Shown one piece after another: positions 26,578-34,924 of a stretch of DNA of 64,000 nt (its first letter is position 1; each line of letters opens with the position of its first letter). Where the stretch lies: NCBI RefSeq assembly GCF_900101105.1, contig NZ_FNGA01000001.1, positions 310,001 through 374,000 of the forward strand, in the 5' to 3' direction. This DNA comes from Maridesulfovibrio ferrireducens. Lineage in GTDB: Bacteria > Desulfobacterota > Desulfovibrionia > Desulfovibrionales > Desulfovibrionaceae. The position numbers were made by a program, and so were the translations under genes. The notes under the pieces were generated by a model. That model worked only from the letters and a program-made list of their open reading frames with translations. It made no database searches and had not been told where the DNA came from.

Positions 26578-26742
26578 CTATTTACTTTCTTCAGGTTTGC
26601 CAGCAAGGCCGCAATACCCTTTATTGCCATCGCAGGAACGCCACATCATACACATGACACCCTGACAGAATTTCATTTTATCATCACTTGTCATAAGATA
26701 CGGACAATATTTGAACTTAGCTTCACTTTCTGAACAAATCAT
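26578..26742 (-). CDS. Cysteine-rich 54-residue protein
   Basis: A short frame starting ATG at 26742 and preceded by AGGAAGG four to five bases upstream. The protein has six cysteines: MICSES, KYCPYL, FCQGVMCMMW, RSCDGNKGYCGLAG. The C-P-Y-L and C-x4-C patterns suggest a small metal or disulfide protein. It lies between the exported protein gene (26772) and fliJ on the same strand, with gaps of about 29 bases on each side, so it is probably in the same operon. The strong ribosome site and the absence of any other feature in the gap argue that it is real. Confidence 0.6.
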   Translation of the reverse strand: MICSESEAKFKYCPYLMTSDDKMKFCQGVMCMMWRSCDGNKGYCGLAGKPEESK

Positions 26743-26771
26743 AAAACCTTCCTGATAAAAAAGAAGCAGAA

Positions 26772-27995
26772 TTAATTCTGAACAACCGCGTCATAAATCA
26801 AACACTGTTTGCCCATAGCCCGTTTAACGTATTCCTTTACAAGGATACCGATGCGCTCTTCTCTTGTAAACGAATTAGCATAGTTCCCGTTTGTGTAGAC
26901 TTCAGGGAATTTATCGGAAAGCACTGGATTCTTTCCGGCAAGAGCTTCTATGCTTTTTGAGTATTCTGAAATATACTTATCAATTTTCTGATCTGACATG
27001 GACTCAATCCCTTTAACCTTTTCAGAAAAAACTGCAGCTTCAGGGAGTTCTTTTGATTCCATCAACGCGCGAAAGGCATTGGCAAAACGCTGACTGCCTT
27101 CAAATATATGCTTGGGACGGACAACATTAAGCCCTGCCCAACCGGCACGGAGCCACTTGAACAGATAGTTGACAGTATACTCAGGATTATTTTTATCTTG
27201 TATATAGACTGAAACAGAAATGGAATCGTACATAAAAGTATCCATCCAGCCCATGCCTCCGGCCGTCAGACCGGGAATTCCACTATAGAAATAATTCCAC
27301 TGGTTATCGTCCATGACAAGACCTTTCATTCCGACGCTAGACTTATCAGCCTGTCTGGCAATCGAAAAGAAAACATTACGCCCTTCGTACTTCATAAGCA
27401 CGAGCAGACGGTTCAGGTCATATCTGTAATATGCGCCGCCGAAAGAATCCGGAGTATTCACCTCAAATTCTTTCCCGCGCCAGACTTTCGGAACTTCGCA
27501 GTCATTGAGAGATTTCCAAGGCTTACCTTTGTCTGCAAAAAACTCACTATCAGGATACCAGCCGCTTAGACGGATAACCGAAGGGTAAACTGCGTAGCCG
27601 GGGATTTCCGGATTATATGTATACTCCAGAATCCTCTTTAAAGAAGCCTTTACGTTGATGCGCATTCCGGCGCCGTTAGCAGACTCATACTTGGGAAGTT
27701 TGATTATTTTATCAGTGGGAGCAGATTCATCCACGTAACGGATCAAAGCATTTACCTTGCCCGGGTCAAAATATTTTGTTTTGACCGACAAAGTATCCAA
27801 AAGGTAATCGATACCTTCAGACACAGGCTCTGGAAGCTTAACTTGTTTTTTTTCTTTGTCTTTTTTACTTGATAAAAAAGCAGAACACTCGGCATTATTA
27901 TTGCCGAAAATAAACATTGAAACTATAAGAACTGCGAGCATTGCTGCAGTTTTTGAAAACACCCGGAGACACATCGGGCTTAAATTAATGAGCAT
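26772..27995 (-). CDS. Exported hypothetical protein
   Basis: A 407-residue protein with a basic start and a hydrophobic segment (about residues 18-36, AAMLAVLIVSMFIFG) ending near a possible signal cleavage site before the charged KKDKEKKQ segment. No known domain is recognised. The mature part is rich in Tyr/Trp and looks like a globular periplasmic or outer-membrane-associated protein. GGAAAGG lies about twelve bases upstream of the ATG. It heads a minus-strand group with the cysteine-rich small protein and fliJ. Confidence 0.7.
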   Translation of the reverse strand: MLINLSPMCLRVFSKTAAMLAVLIVSMFIFGNNNAECSAFLSSKKDKEKKQVKLPEPVSEGIDYLLDTLSVKTKYFDPGKVNALIRYVDESAPTDKIIKLPKYESANGAGMRINVKASLKRILEYTYNPEIPGYAVYPSVIRLSGWYPDSEFFADKGKPWKSLNDCEVPKVWRGKEFEVNTPDSFGGAYYRYDLNRLLVLMKYEGRNVFFSIARQADKSSVGMKGLVMDDNQWNYFYSGIPGLTAGGMGWMDTFMYDSISVSVYIQDKNNPEYTVNYLFKWLRAGWAGLNVVRPKHIFEGSQRFANAFRALMESKELPEAAVFSEKVKGIESMSDQKIDKYISEYSKSIEALAGKNPVLSDKFPEVYTNGNYANSFTREERIGILVKEYVKRAMGKQCLIYDAVVQN

Positions 27996-28156
27996 TTTTT
28001 TATTTACCTTTCCGCTTTACATGAAGCAGTTTATAAACGTGTATCTTTACTAAATAAGCACTTATTCCCGTATTGGCAACCCTTACGCATCAAGGGTTTT
28101 ATTGATTATAAAATCAGTAAGCTCTACATGCACATAACTATAATCAAGCAAAATAG

Positions 28157-28918
28157 ATGCCCATGACGAATTCACATATTATTCAAAAACAATACAAAGA
28201 CCTACTCAAGATATTTAAATTACACGAAAGAGCTTTTGTTGCATTTTCAGGTGGAATTGACAGCTCTTTGGTAGCTAAGGCGGCCTTTGATGCTTTAGGA
28301 GATAAGGCTTTTGCCATAACAATTGATTCTGAACTTACTGCGAACCGTGACATTTCATTCGCCTGCCGATCAGCAGCCTCTATCGGTATTAACCACCAAG
28401 TTATTAAAATATCAGTGCTTAAAAATTCTCTAATCAGCGATAATACAAAATCTCGCTGCTACTATTGCAAGAAGGCTATTATCGATACCATTAACAGATG
28501 TCCGCTTTTTGACGGCAGTCACGCTGACGACCCTGTTGACCGGGCCGGTTTAAAAGCCATTCGTGAAGCATCCGTAATTTCGCCTTTAGCTCTTACCGGA
28601 TTTACTAAAAAAAATATCATCGAAGCGGCCGGTTTCTTACAATTGCTCTCACTTAACCGACCTTCTAACAGTTGTCTCGCAACTAGAATCGAAACAGGAA
28701 TTCCTTTAACAGCAAAAAAAATCTTCATGGTAGAACGAACTGAGGAATGCATGTTTGAAGCAGGGGCAAGATGGTGCCGCGCTAGAACAGATGGGAATAA
28801 ATTTCAAATAGAATACGGATCTGACTCGCCGCTTGATGAATTTAATATAAAGGCAAAACTGACAACGTTACTGCCGCAAGTGAGTCAAAAAAATATTCAA
28901 TTTATTATAAAAACATAA
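28157..28918 (+). CDS. larE: LarE-type ATP-dependent sulfur transferase
   Basis: A 253-residue PP-loop enzyme: the pyrophosphate-binding loop is SGGIDSS (31-37). Cysteines at 101 and 104 (RCYYCKK) and 173 (NSCLATR) are the family's conserved set; some LarE proteins give up the last one as the sulfur donor and others use the three to hold an iron-sulfur cluster. LarE makes the nickel-pincer nucleotide cofactor of lactate racemase. No larA, larB or larC is adjacent. It is followed by a hairpin. The alternative Met3 start cannot be excluded. Confidence 0.85.
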   Translation: MPMTNSHIIQKQYKDLLKIFKLHERAFVAFSGGIDSSLVAKAAFDALGDKAFAITIDSELTANRDISFACRSAASIGINHQVIKISVLKNSLISDNTKSRCYYCKKAIIDTINRCPLFDGSHADDPVDRAGLKAIREASVISPLALTGFTKKNIIEAAGFLQLLSLNRPSNSCLATRIETGIPLTAKKIFMVERTEECMFEAGARWCRARTDGNKFQIEYGSDSPLDEFNIKAKLTTLLPQVSQKNIQFIIKT

Positions 28919-28947
28919 AAAAAGGCACCCAACAAAGATGCCTTTCT
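28917..28947 (-). terminator. Terminator between larE and ferredoxin
   Basis: Stem AAAGGCA...TGCCTTT with an eleven-base loop. On the minus strand a run of seven T's follows, so it best serves the ferredoxin gene, but it also ends larE. Confidence 0.75.
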
Positions 28948-28969
28948 GTTCAACAGTCGAGTAATCCTT

Positions 28970-29161
28970 TTATTCTATAGATATACACTCCACAGGACAA
29001 GAATCCATAGACTCTTGAACGCAGTCCAAATCGACAGCATCTTCTTTAATCACTTCAGCTTTTTCGCCATCTGAATCAAGTGCAAAAACTTCAGGACAAA
29101 GTTCTACACAAGTTTCGCAACCGATGCATTCATCTTGATCAATTACTACTTTCTTAGCCAT
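28970..29161 (-). CDS. Ferredoxin, single [4Fe-4S]
   Basis: A 63-residue ferredoxin with CIGCETCVELCP near residues 12-22 and a second cysteine, SCPVECIS, near the end (about 54-58). Only one full cluster is possible, as in ferredoxin I of Desulfovibrio. The acidic composition is usual. It is likely a low-potential electron carrier in the cytosol. It is monocistronic, with a terminator downstream. Confidence 0.9.
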   Translation of the reverse strand: MAKKVVIDQDECIGCETCVELCPEVFALDSDGEKAEVIKEDAVDLDCVQESMDSCPVECISIE

Positions 29162-29560
29162 TGTAAGCCTCCAGATCTTTGCAAGAAGTATAATATTAAT
29201 AGACGAAACAAATTAAGCACAAACTGCTTATGCTTTGCAAGTCTTTCCTGTAGGTTCCTACATTTCAAATGCTCTTGAAATTGTACATAGTAAACATTTT
29301 TCTATCTTATAACTCATCAGTATCAAGAATAGAAGGAAAAGAATCTATACTCCCTTTAATTCTCGTAATCCTGAAATCGACAATCATTCCTCTCCAGCTC
29401 CTAAGACCCATTATATTTGAATCTTTTTACAACTTAAACGAACGATTTTTTTACTTTTCCGTTCACTCTTATAAGATTTTTGCATTTTATTTTGCTTCAA
29501 CAATTAAAAAATAGTATAGTGATAAATAGTATTCTCTATTAACTACACAAAGGAGTTATT
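29162..29560 (+). other. AT-rich intergenic region
   Basis: About 400 bases between the ferredoxin and the Lys/Glu-rich gene. It contains the likely promoters of both, with one clear pair at 29492-29520. An 81-codon frame at 29269-29514 has no ribosome site and an unlikely composition, so I do not treat it as a gene. Confidence 0.6.
29492..29520 (+). promoter_or_regulatory. Sigma-70-type promoter of exported Lys/Glu-rich protein
   Basis: TTGCTT at 29492-29497 and TATAGT at 29515-29520 have exact 17-base spacing. The predicted start near 29527 is 34 bases before the ATG and 24 before the AAAGGAG ribosome site. Confidence 0.6.
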
Positions 29561-30001
29561 ATGAAAAATTTATTGTTTGTTTTCTTCTTAGGATCGTGTC
29601 TCCTTCTTGCTGCTACTTCAGCTTATTCATCAATGACTTCAAGTGCGAAAACAGAAGAATTCATTCTTGTAGCAAAGAATAATGACAAAAAAGAGATGAA
29701 GGAAACGCGGAAAACAGAAAAAAAGGAAAAGCGAGATACTCGAAAAGAGGAAAAGAAAATAAAGCATGACACGCGCAAGTCTGACAACAAAGCAGCCCGT
29801 GATGAGGCAAAAGAAGAACGCAAAGAACGTAAAAAAGAAGAACAACTTAAACGCGAACAATTAGATGATGATCGTAAAATAAAAAAGCAATCTGACAAAG
29901 AAAATCGTGAAGAGAGAAAAACAAAGAAAGAACAAGATCGAGACGAATACAAGAACGCAAAAAAAGCCAAGAAATCTGGCAAGAAAGGTAATAAGGATTA
30001 G
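29561..30001 (+). CDS. Exported Lys/Glu/Asp-rich low-complexity protein
   Basis: A 146-residue protein with a signal peptide (MKNLLFVFFLGSCLLLAATSA, likely cut near SAYSS). Apart from the first 40 residues it is made almost wholly of Lys, Glu, Asp and Arg (for example KEERKERKKEEQLKREQ), predicted to be a single long charged helix or coil. No family is recognised. It has a strong promoter and ribosome site (AAAGGAG), and a terminator follows, so it is a genuine monocistronic gene. A periplasmic role is inferred from the signal only. Confidence 0.75.
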   Translation: MKNLLFVFFLGSCLLLAATSAYSSMTSSAKTEEFILVAKNNDKKEMKETRKTEKKEKRDTRKEEKKIKHDTRKSDNKAARDEAKEERKERKKEEQLKREQLDDDRKIKKQSDKENREERKTKKEQDRDEYKNAKKAKKSGKKGNKD

Positions 30002-30053
30002 TTCGCTGCTTTGGTTTCCCATAACTAATCCTGAACAGTGCATAGATGAATAA

Positions 30054-30090
30054 AAAAGACTCTCAATCCGTTAAGGCTTGAGAGTCTTTT
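30054..30090. terminator. Bidirectional terminator
   Basis: A 13-base stem AAAAGACTCTCAA/TTGAGAGTCTTTT lies between two convergent genes: the Lys/Glu-rich gene on the plus strand and livF on the minus strand. U-runs are present in both directions. Confidence 0.88.
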
Positions 30091-30123
30091 AAAAACGCAA
30101 ACTAATTACCTGAAACAATAGAT

Positions 30124-30837
30124 TTACTCGCCGAGATACGCCTTTTGGATATCAGGATTGTTTAAAAGCTTATGAGCTTCATCTTCCATAACAACATGCC
30201 CGGTCTCAAGAACATAACCTCTGTTGGCCATGCTCAGCGCCACCTTTGCATTCTGCTCTACCAGAATAATTGTTGTCCCAAGCTTGTTAATCTCTTTGAT
30301 AATATCAAAAATCTGCTTAACAATCAGCGGAGCAAGTCCCAAGGAAGGCTCATCCAGTAAAAGGACTTTCGGCCTGCTCATCAAGGCCCTGCCGATAGCA
30401 AGCATCTGCTGCTCGCCGCCTGACAAAGTTCCGCCGGCCTGCCTGCATCTTTCACGAAGGATAGGGAACATGCCGAAGACTCTTTCTTTGTCATCTTCAA
30501 TTTCCTTATCATTTCTGAAAAAAGCCCCCATATCGAGATTCTCTTCAATAGTCAGACGCGGAAAAATCCTGCGCCCTTCAGGAACCTGACAAAGTCCCAT
30601 TGCAGGCAATTTATCAGATGCAACCTGATTTATCCTTTTACCTTTGTAAAAGATGTCACCGCTTGTGGCATGAACAATATTACATATCGTCATGAGAGTT
30701 GTACTCTTACCCGCACCATTCGCGCCGATAATCGATACAATTTCCCCTTCATAAACTTTAATATTTATACCTTTGAGGGCCTTAATGCTTCCATAACCGG
30801 CCTTAATGTCCCGTAATTCTAATATTGGTTCAGTCAT
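30124..30837 (-). CDS. livF: Branched-chain amino acid ABC transporter ATPase LivF
   Basis: Cytoplasmic ATPase of the LIV importer. A 237-residue ABC protein with Walker A GANGAGKST, signature LSGGEQQM and Walker B VLLLDEPSLGL, then EQNAKVALSMA, typical of LivF. It is the last gene of the operon, three bases after livM. A terminator follows at 30054-30090. Confidence 0.95.
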   Translation of the reverse strand: MTEPILELRDIKAGYGSIKALKGINIKVYEGEIVSIIGANGAGKSTTLMTICNIVHATSGDIFYKGKRINQVASDKLPAMGLCQVPEGRRIFPRLTIEENLDMGAFFRNDKEIEDDKERVFGMFPILRERCRQAGGTLSGGEQQMLAIGRALMSRPKVLLLDEPSLGLAPLIVKQIFDIIKEINKLGTTIILVEQNAKVALSMANRGYVLETGHVVMEDEAHKLLNNPDIQKAYLGE

Positions 30838-30840
30838 GAC

Positions 30841-32058
30841 TTAATCCTTTCCAGCACGCATTTTACGTGTGGGTGGTAAAAGTCCCTGAGGCCTGAAGAG
30901 CATCATAAGAGTCATTACTCCCCCGAAAACCAGCATGCGATATAATTCAAATTCTCTGAATATTTCCGGAAGTGCTATAAGTGCCAAAGCTCCCAGAATA
31001 ACGCCCGGAATTGATCCCATACCCCCGAGAACAACCATGGAAAGCACCATTGCAGATTCGAGGAAAGTGAAAGATTCAGGGCTTACAAATCTCATCCGTG
31101 CAGCATAAAAAGCCCCGGCCAGACCACCGAAACACGCCCCTGTACAATATGCCAGAAGCTTCATGTAAAAAGTGGGAACGCCCATAACTTCTGCAGCTGT
31201 TTCATCTTCACGAATAGCTTCCCATGCTCTACCTATACGGGAATGCTGTAAGCGATAAACTGCAATAATCGTAAATACTACAAGAAGAAGTATCACATAG
31301 TATACAAGTGAAAGTTTTTTAAGCCAGAGATGTTCCAGAGTCATGCCATTGGTAAAATCAAACCAGTAAAATCCGGGAGCCTTAATACCAGTTATGCCAT
31401 TAGGACCATTGGTCAGACTCATCCAGTTATTAAGCACCATGCGACAAATTTCAGCAAAACCCAGCGTCACGATAGCCAGATAATCTCCCCTCATTCTCAT
31501 AGAGCAATAACCGATCAGCCATGCTCCTAAGCCCGCAGCAGCAGCACTTATGGGCAGACAAATCCAGAATGAAAGCTGAAATTGAACTGAGAGTATAGCG
31601 TAAGTATAAGCTCCGATGCCGTAAAATGCGATATATCCAAGATCGAGCATTCCTGCCAAACCGACAACCACATTAAGGCCAAGGCCGAGACAAACGTAGA
31701 TCATACAGTTTATCGCAACATCCTGAGCATAACGCCCGGTGAGCTGAGGCAATAAAGCAACACAACCAATGCCTATAACAAACCAGACGGCAAGAGGCAC
31801 AACAGAGGAAGCACTTTTCATGCTACCCGCTACTGCTGACACAGGTCTGGATATAAACTTAAATGCTCCGGCCTTATTTAATTGATACAAAAACAATATA
31901 AATGAACAGCCTAAAGCGATTCTCCACCAGACATTAAATGTTCCGGCAATCTCAAGGCCTTCAGGCTTAACGCCAAGCAGGGGCCACAACAGGATGAACA
32001 GCCAGACCATTCCTATCCCTAAGGAAGTCCAGTGTTTTTTAAACTCTGGTATCGTCAA
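30841..32058 (-). CDS. livM: Branched-chain amino acid ABC transporter permease LivM
   Basis: Inner-membrane permease. A 405-residue hydrophobic protein of the LivM family with a large N-terminal hydrophobic extension. Recognisable are LGLNVVVGLAGMLDLGYIAFYGIG and, later, GGLAGAFYAARMRFVSPESF. At least nine membrane helices are suggested by the hydrophobic runs. It overlaps livH by 20 bases. Confidence 0.94.
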   Translation of the reverse strand: MTIPEFKKHWTSLGIGMVWLFILLWPLLGVKPEGLEIAGTFNVWWRIALGCSFILFLYQLNKAGAFKFISRPVSAVAGSMKSASSVVPLAVWFVIGIGCVALLPQLTGRYAQDVAINCMIYVCLGLGLNVVVGLAGMLDLGYIAFYGIGAYTYAILSVQFQLSFWICLPISAAAAGLGAWLIGYCSMRMRGDYLAIVTLGFAEICRMVLNNWMSLTNGPNGITGIKAPGFYWFDFTNGMTLEHLWLKKLSLVYYVILLLVVFTIIAVYRLQHSRIGRAWEAIREDETAAEVMGVPTFYMKLLAYCTGACFGGLAGAFYAARMRFVSPESFTFLESAMVLSMVVLGGMGSIPGVILGALALIALPEIFREFELYRMLVFGGVMTLMMLFRPQGLLPPTRKMRAGKD

Positions 32059-32941
32059 CGTTCTCTCCCATGATTCCTGAAGGTCTGAAATAAAGAACCG
32101 CTATAAGTATCACGAACGCAAATACGTCCTTATATTCACCTGAAATATAACCTGCGGCAAAAATCTCTACCATTCCAATAATAAAACCACCGATCATCGC
32201 ACCGGTAATATTTCCGATACCACCTAATACGGCAGCAGCAAAAGCCTTGATACCGGGGACAAACCCCATATCGTATCGAACTGAACCATAATAAAGCCCG
32301 ACCATTATTCCGGCTGCAGCAGCAAGACTGGCTCCTATTGCGAAAGTGATACTGATTGTACGGTTGGCATTAATTCCAACAAGCGCAGACATTACTTTAT
32401 CCTGCGCAGTGGAGCGCATCGCCTTACCTATTCTGGTTTTAAAAACAAGAACATTAAGGGCCACAAGCAAAAATGCTGTCAGACTTACAATAAAAAGCTG
32501 CATGTACGAAAGCATTACATTACCAAGCTCAAAGCCACCCTGAGTCAACTCGGTAGGATAAGGCTTGTCATACACTCCCTGAGTAAGCATCAAACCGTTC
32601 TGAAGAAAAATAGACATACCCAATGCGGAAAGCAGAACAGAAAGTCTGGATGAGTTTCTCAGTGGTTTATAAGCTACCTTTTCTACAGCCACAGCAAGCA
32701 TTGCGCAGTATGCCATCGCCAGAATCAAAGATCCTGAAAGACAAACCCATGCAGGAGCCCCCTGAGACACAAGATAACTCATGAAAATAACGCCTACATA
32801 ACCGCCAGCCGCAAAAAATTCGCCATGAGCAAAGTTAATGAGCTGAATAATGCCATACACCATAGTATAACCGAGAGCGATGAGCGCATATACGCTACCG
32901 AGTGTTATACCATTGATGAGTTGTTGAATAAAATATTCCAT
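32039..32941 (-). CDS. livH: Branched-chain amino acid ABC transporter permease LivH
   Basis: Inner-membrane permease of about 300 residues, starting MEYFIQQLINGITLGSVYAL, the standard LivH start, at ATG 32941. A TTG twelve codons upstream (32977) lies inside a hairpin and is not needed. Conserved motifs include FAHGEFFAAGGYVGV and GGIGNITGAMIGGF. The ribosome site is weak because the ATG follows two overlapping hairpins. It overlaps livM. Confidence 0.94.
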   Translation of the reverse strand: MEYFIQQLINGITLGSVYALIALGYTMVYGIIQLINFAHGEFFAAGGYVGVIFMSYLVSQGAPAWVCLSGSLILAMAYCAMLAVAVEKVAYKPLRNSSRLSVLLSALGMSIFLQNGLMLTQGVYDKPYPTELTQGGFELGNVMLSYMQLFIVSLTAFLLVALNVLVFKTRIGKAMRSTAQDKVMSALVGINANRTISITFAIGASLAAAAGIMVGLYYGSVRYDMGFVPGIKAFAAAVLGGIGNITGAMIGGFIIGMVEIFAAGYISGEYKDVFAFVILIAVLYFRPSGIMGENVDDTRV

Positions 32942-32949
32942 GGATATCC

Positions 32950-32990
32950 GGGGGCTGTTCGTAATAGCCCCCGTCAATTAAGACGGGGGC
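32950..32990 (-). promoter_or_regulatory. Two mutually exclusive hairpins between livJ and livH
   Basis: In transcript sense (minus strand), a nine-base stem GCCCCCGTC/GACGGGGGC spans 32990-32967. Its second arm GACGGGGGC shares bases with the first arm of a second stem, GGGGGCT/AGCCCCC (32972-32950), so both cannot form together. The second one reaches within nine bases of the livH ATG and could hide its ribosome site. No U-run follows, so simple termination is unlikely; RNA stability or relative expression of livJ over livH is a reasonable guess. Confidence 0.55.
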
Positions 32991-33007
32991 CGGTCATTGC
33001 TTAAACT

Positions 33008-34141
33008 CTAGTAAAGCTCACCAGTTGCTGGGTTCCAGTAATTACGGAACTTTCCGTCTTTAACAGTACGGATAATGTAGTTAGAACCGGAGTCTCCGTT
33101 AGCTTTAAACTTAACGTGCTTTGTAGCACCTTCATAATCAAGCTTCATAAGCTCAGCTTTAACTTTAGCCGGATCAGTGGAACCGGCAGCTTCAACTGCT
33201 TTCAAGTATGCAATAGCACTGTCATATGCATAACCGGAATAAGCACCGGGACTACCGAACTTAGGCTGATATGCAGAATAGAATTCTTTGTATGCAGGTG
33301 CGTTGTCATCGATATAACCGAAGGTAAGATATACATTTTCAGCAGCATCTTTTGCAATTTCGATCAACTGAGGATGATAAACTGCATCCTGTGCGAGAAC
33401 AGCAGCCTTTATACCCATGCGCTTTGCCTGAATAAGCATCAATGCACCAGTAGCTGAATTCTGCATACTCATGTAAAATACGTCAGGTTTTTCTGTTTTT
33501 ACTTTAGTTAAAATAGCTGAAAAATCTTTATCGCCCTGATTCACATGCTCATGGCCAAGAACTTTCAATCCTGCAGCAGCACTCATTTTTTCTACACCGT
33601 CAGCAAGTCCCTGTGAATAAGCAGTCTTATCATCTACAACGTAGATAGATTTAGCTCCTAACTTTTCGATCATGAATTTTACGGCGATTGCACCCTGATC
33701 ATCATCACGCCCGCACATGCGGAACATATAAGGAAGACCGCGGGAAGTAACTTTTTCATTAGTGGAAGCAGGTGTAATCATGATGATGCTTTCTTCATCA
33801 AGAACTTCAGATGCGGGGAGGGTTGCGCTGGAACAATATGATCCGATAACGCCGTTTACGCCTTCATTGATCAGTTTATTTGCTGTGGCTACTGCCTGAC
33901 GGGGTTCGCATGCAGTATCCTGTGGAAGAACTTCAATTTCGTCAAAACCGGCAATGCCACCGTTGGCTTTAATAACTTCAACAGCAGTTAAGACACCGTT
34001 CTTAATATCATTACCATCAGCTGCGTAAGGGCCGGTTAGAGGCCCCATTGTACCGACTTTGAGTGTTTTTGCGAATGCCATGCCGGAACCGAGCATTACT
34101 ACAGCCGCGGCCAGCAAAACGGTCAGAAATAAACGTTTCAT
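33008..34141 (-). CDS. livJ: Branched-chain amino acid ABC transporter substrate-binding protein
   Basis: Periplasmic binding protein for branched-chain amino acids or related ligands. The ATG at 34141 has GGGAGG six bases upstream; the frame stays open five codons further. Residues 1-24 are a signal peptide (MKRLFLTVLLAAAVVMLGSG, cut after FA). The mature protein starts KTLKVGTMGPLTGPYAADGND, a type-I periplasmic fold; IGSYCSSATLPASEV and QGDKDFSAILTKVK follow. It has 377 residues. It sits between livG and livH, and the hairpins at 32950-32990 lie downstream. Confidence 0.93.
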   Translation of the reverse strand: MKRLFLTVLLAAAVVMLGSGMAFAKTLKVGTMGPLTGPYAADGNDIKNGVLTAVEVIKANGGIAGFDEIEVLPQDTACEPRQAVATANKLINEGVNGVIGSYCSSATLPASEVLDEESIIMITPASTNEKVTSRGLPYMFRMCGRDDDQGAIAVKFMIEKLGAKSIYVVDDKTAYSQGLADGVEKMSAAAGLKVLGHEHVNQGDKDFSAILTKVKTEKPDVFYMSMQNSATGALMLIQAKRMGIKAAVLAQDAVYHPQLIEIAKDAAENVYLTFGYIDDNAPAYKEFYSAYQPKFGSPGAYSGYAYDSAIAYLKAVEAAGSTDPAKVKAELMKLDYEGATKHVKFKANGDSGSNYIIRTVKDGKFRNYWNPATGELY

Positions 34142-34168
34142 AAAAGCGCCTCCCAAAAGTAAATATGG

Positions 34169-34924
34169 TTAATTACCGAGATATGCCTCAATTACAGCAG
34201 GATTCTTCTGAATTTCTTCAGGATTTCCCTTTGCAATCATTACTCCGTGATCAAGAACAACAAGTCTCTGGCAGATTCCCATGACAACTTTCATGTCATG
34301 CTCCACCATCAACACATTTATCCCTCTACCGGAGATTCTACGAATGGTTTCCATTAACTCGGAACTTTCAGCAGGATTGAGTCCTGCCGCCGGCTCATCA
34401 AGCAGAACCGAACTCGGCTCTGAAGCCAAAGCGCGTGCTATCTCAAGCCGCCTTTGATGACCGTAAGGAAGGTTGGAGGCGACTTCATCAGCGAAGTCCT
34501 CCAGTTCGGCAAACCGTAACTCTTCCATCGCCTTTTCTTTAATTCTTTGCTCTTCACGCTTCTGACGAGGAGTACGAAAAATCGCGCCAAGCACCCCGCA
34601 CCCAGTGCGGGAATGTTGAGCAACCATTACATTCTCAAGAGCTGTCATATTCTGGAAAAGACGAATATTCTGGAAAGTACGGGCGATCCCCTTTGCAAGC
34701 ACCTGATACGGCTTGAGCCCTTGGAGACTCCCACCATCATAAACAACATCACCGCCGGAAGCATTGTACACTCCGGTAATAACATTAAACACCGTGGTTT
34801 TACCTGCACCGTTGGGACCGATAAGCCCTACAATTTCCCCCGGCATAAGAGAGAAGTTAACCTCTGACAAAGCCTGCAATCCGCCAAAACGGACGCTCAC
34901 GTCGTGTAAATGTAGTTCTGCCAT
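34169..34924 (-). CDS. livG: Branched-chain amino acid ABC transporter ATPase LivG
   Basis: First gene of the liv operon in transcription order; 251 residues from the ATG at 34924, with AGGTG about eight bases upstream. Walker A is GPNGAGKTTVFN, the signature region is LPYGHQRRLEIARAL and Walker B is VLLDEPAAGLNP. ENVMVAQHSRTGCG lies in the LivG-specific insertion. The upstream region carries the GTACG motifs noted separately. Confidence 0.94.
   Translation of the reverse strand: MAELHLHDVSVRFGGLQALSEVNFSLMPGEIVGLIGPNGAGKTTVFNVITGVYNASGGDVVYDGGSLQGLKPYQVLAKGIARTFQNIRLFQNMTALENVMVAQHSRTGCGVLGAIFRTPRQKREEQRIKEKAMEELRFAELEDFADEVASNLPYGHQRRLEIARALASEPSSVLLDEPAAGLNPAESSELMETIRRISGRGINVLMVEHDMKVVMGICQRLVVLDHGVMIAKGNPEEIQKNPAVIEAYLGN

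Noticed and set aside
29269-29514. 81-codon plus-strand frame between ferredoxin and the charged exported protein
   Set aside because: No ribosome site, unusual hydrophobic composition in an AT-rich gap, and a good promoter for the next gene lies inside its 3' end.
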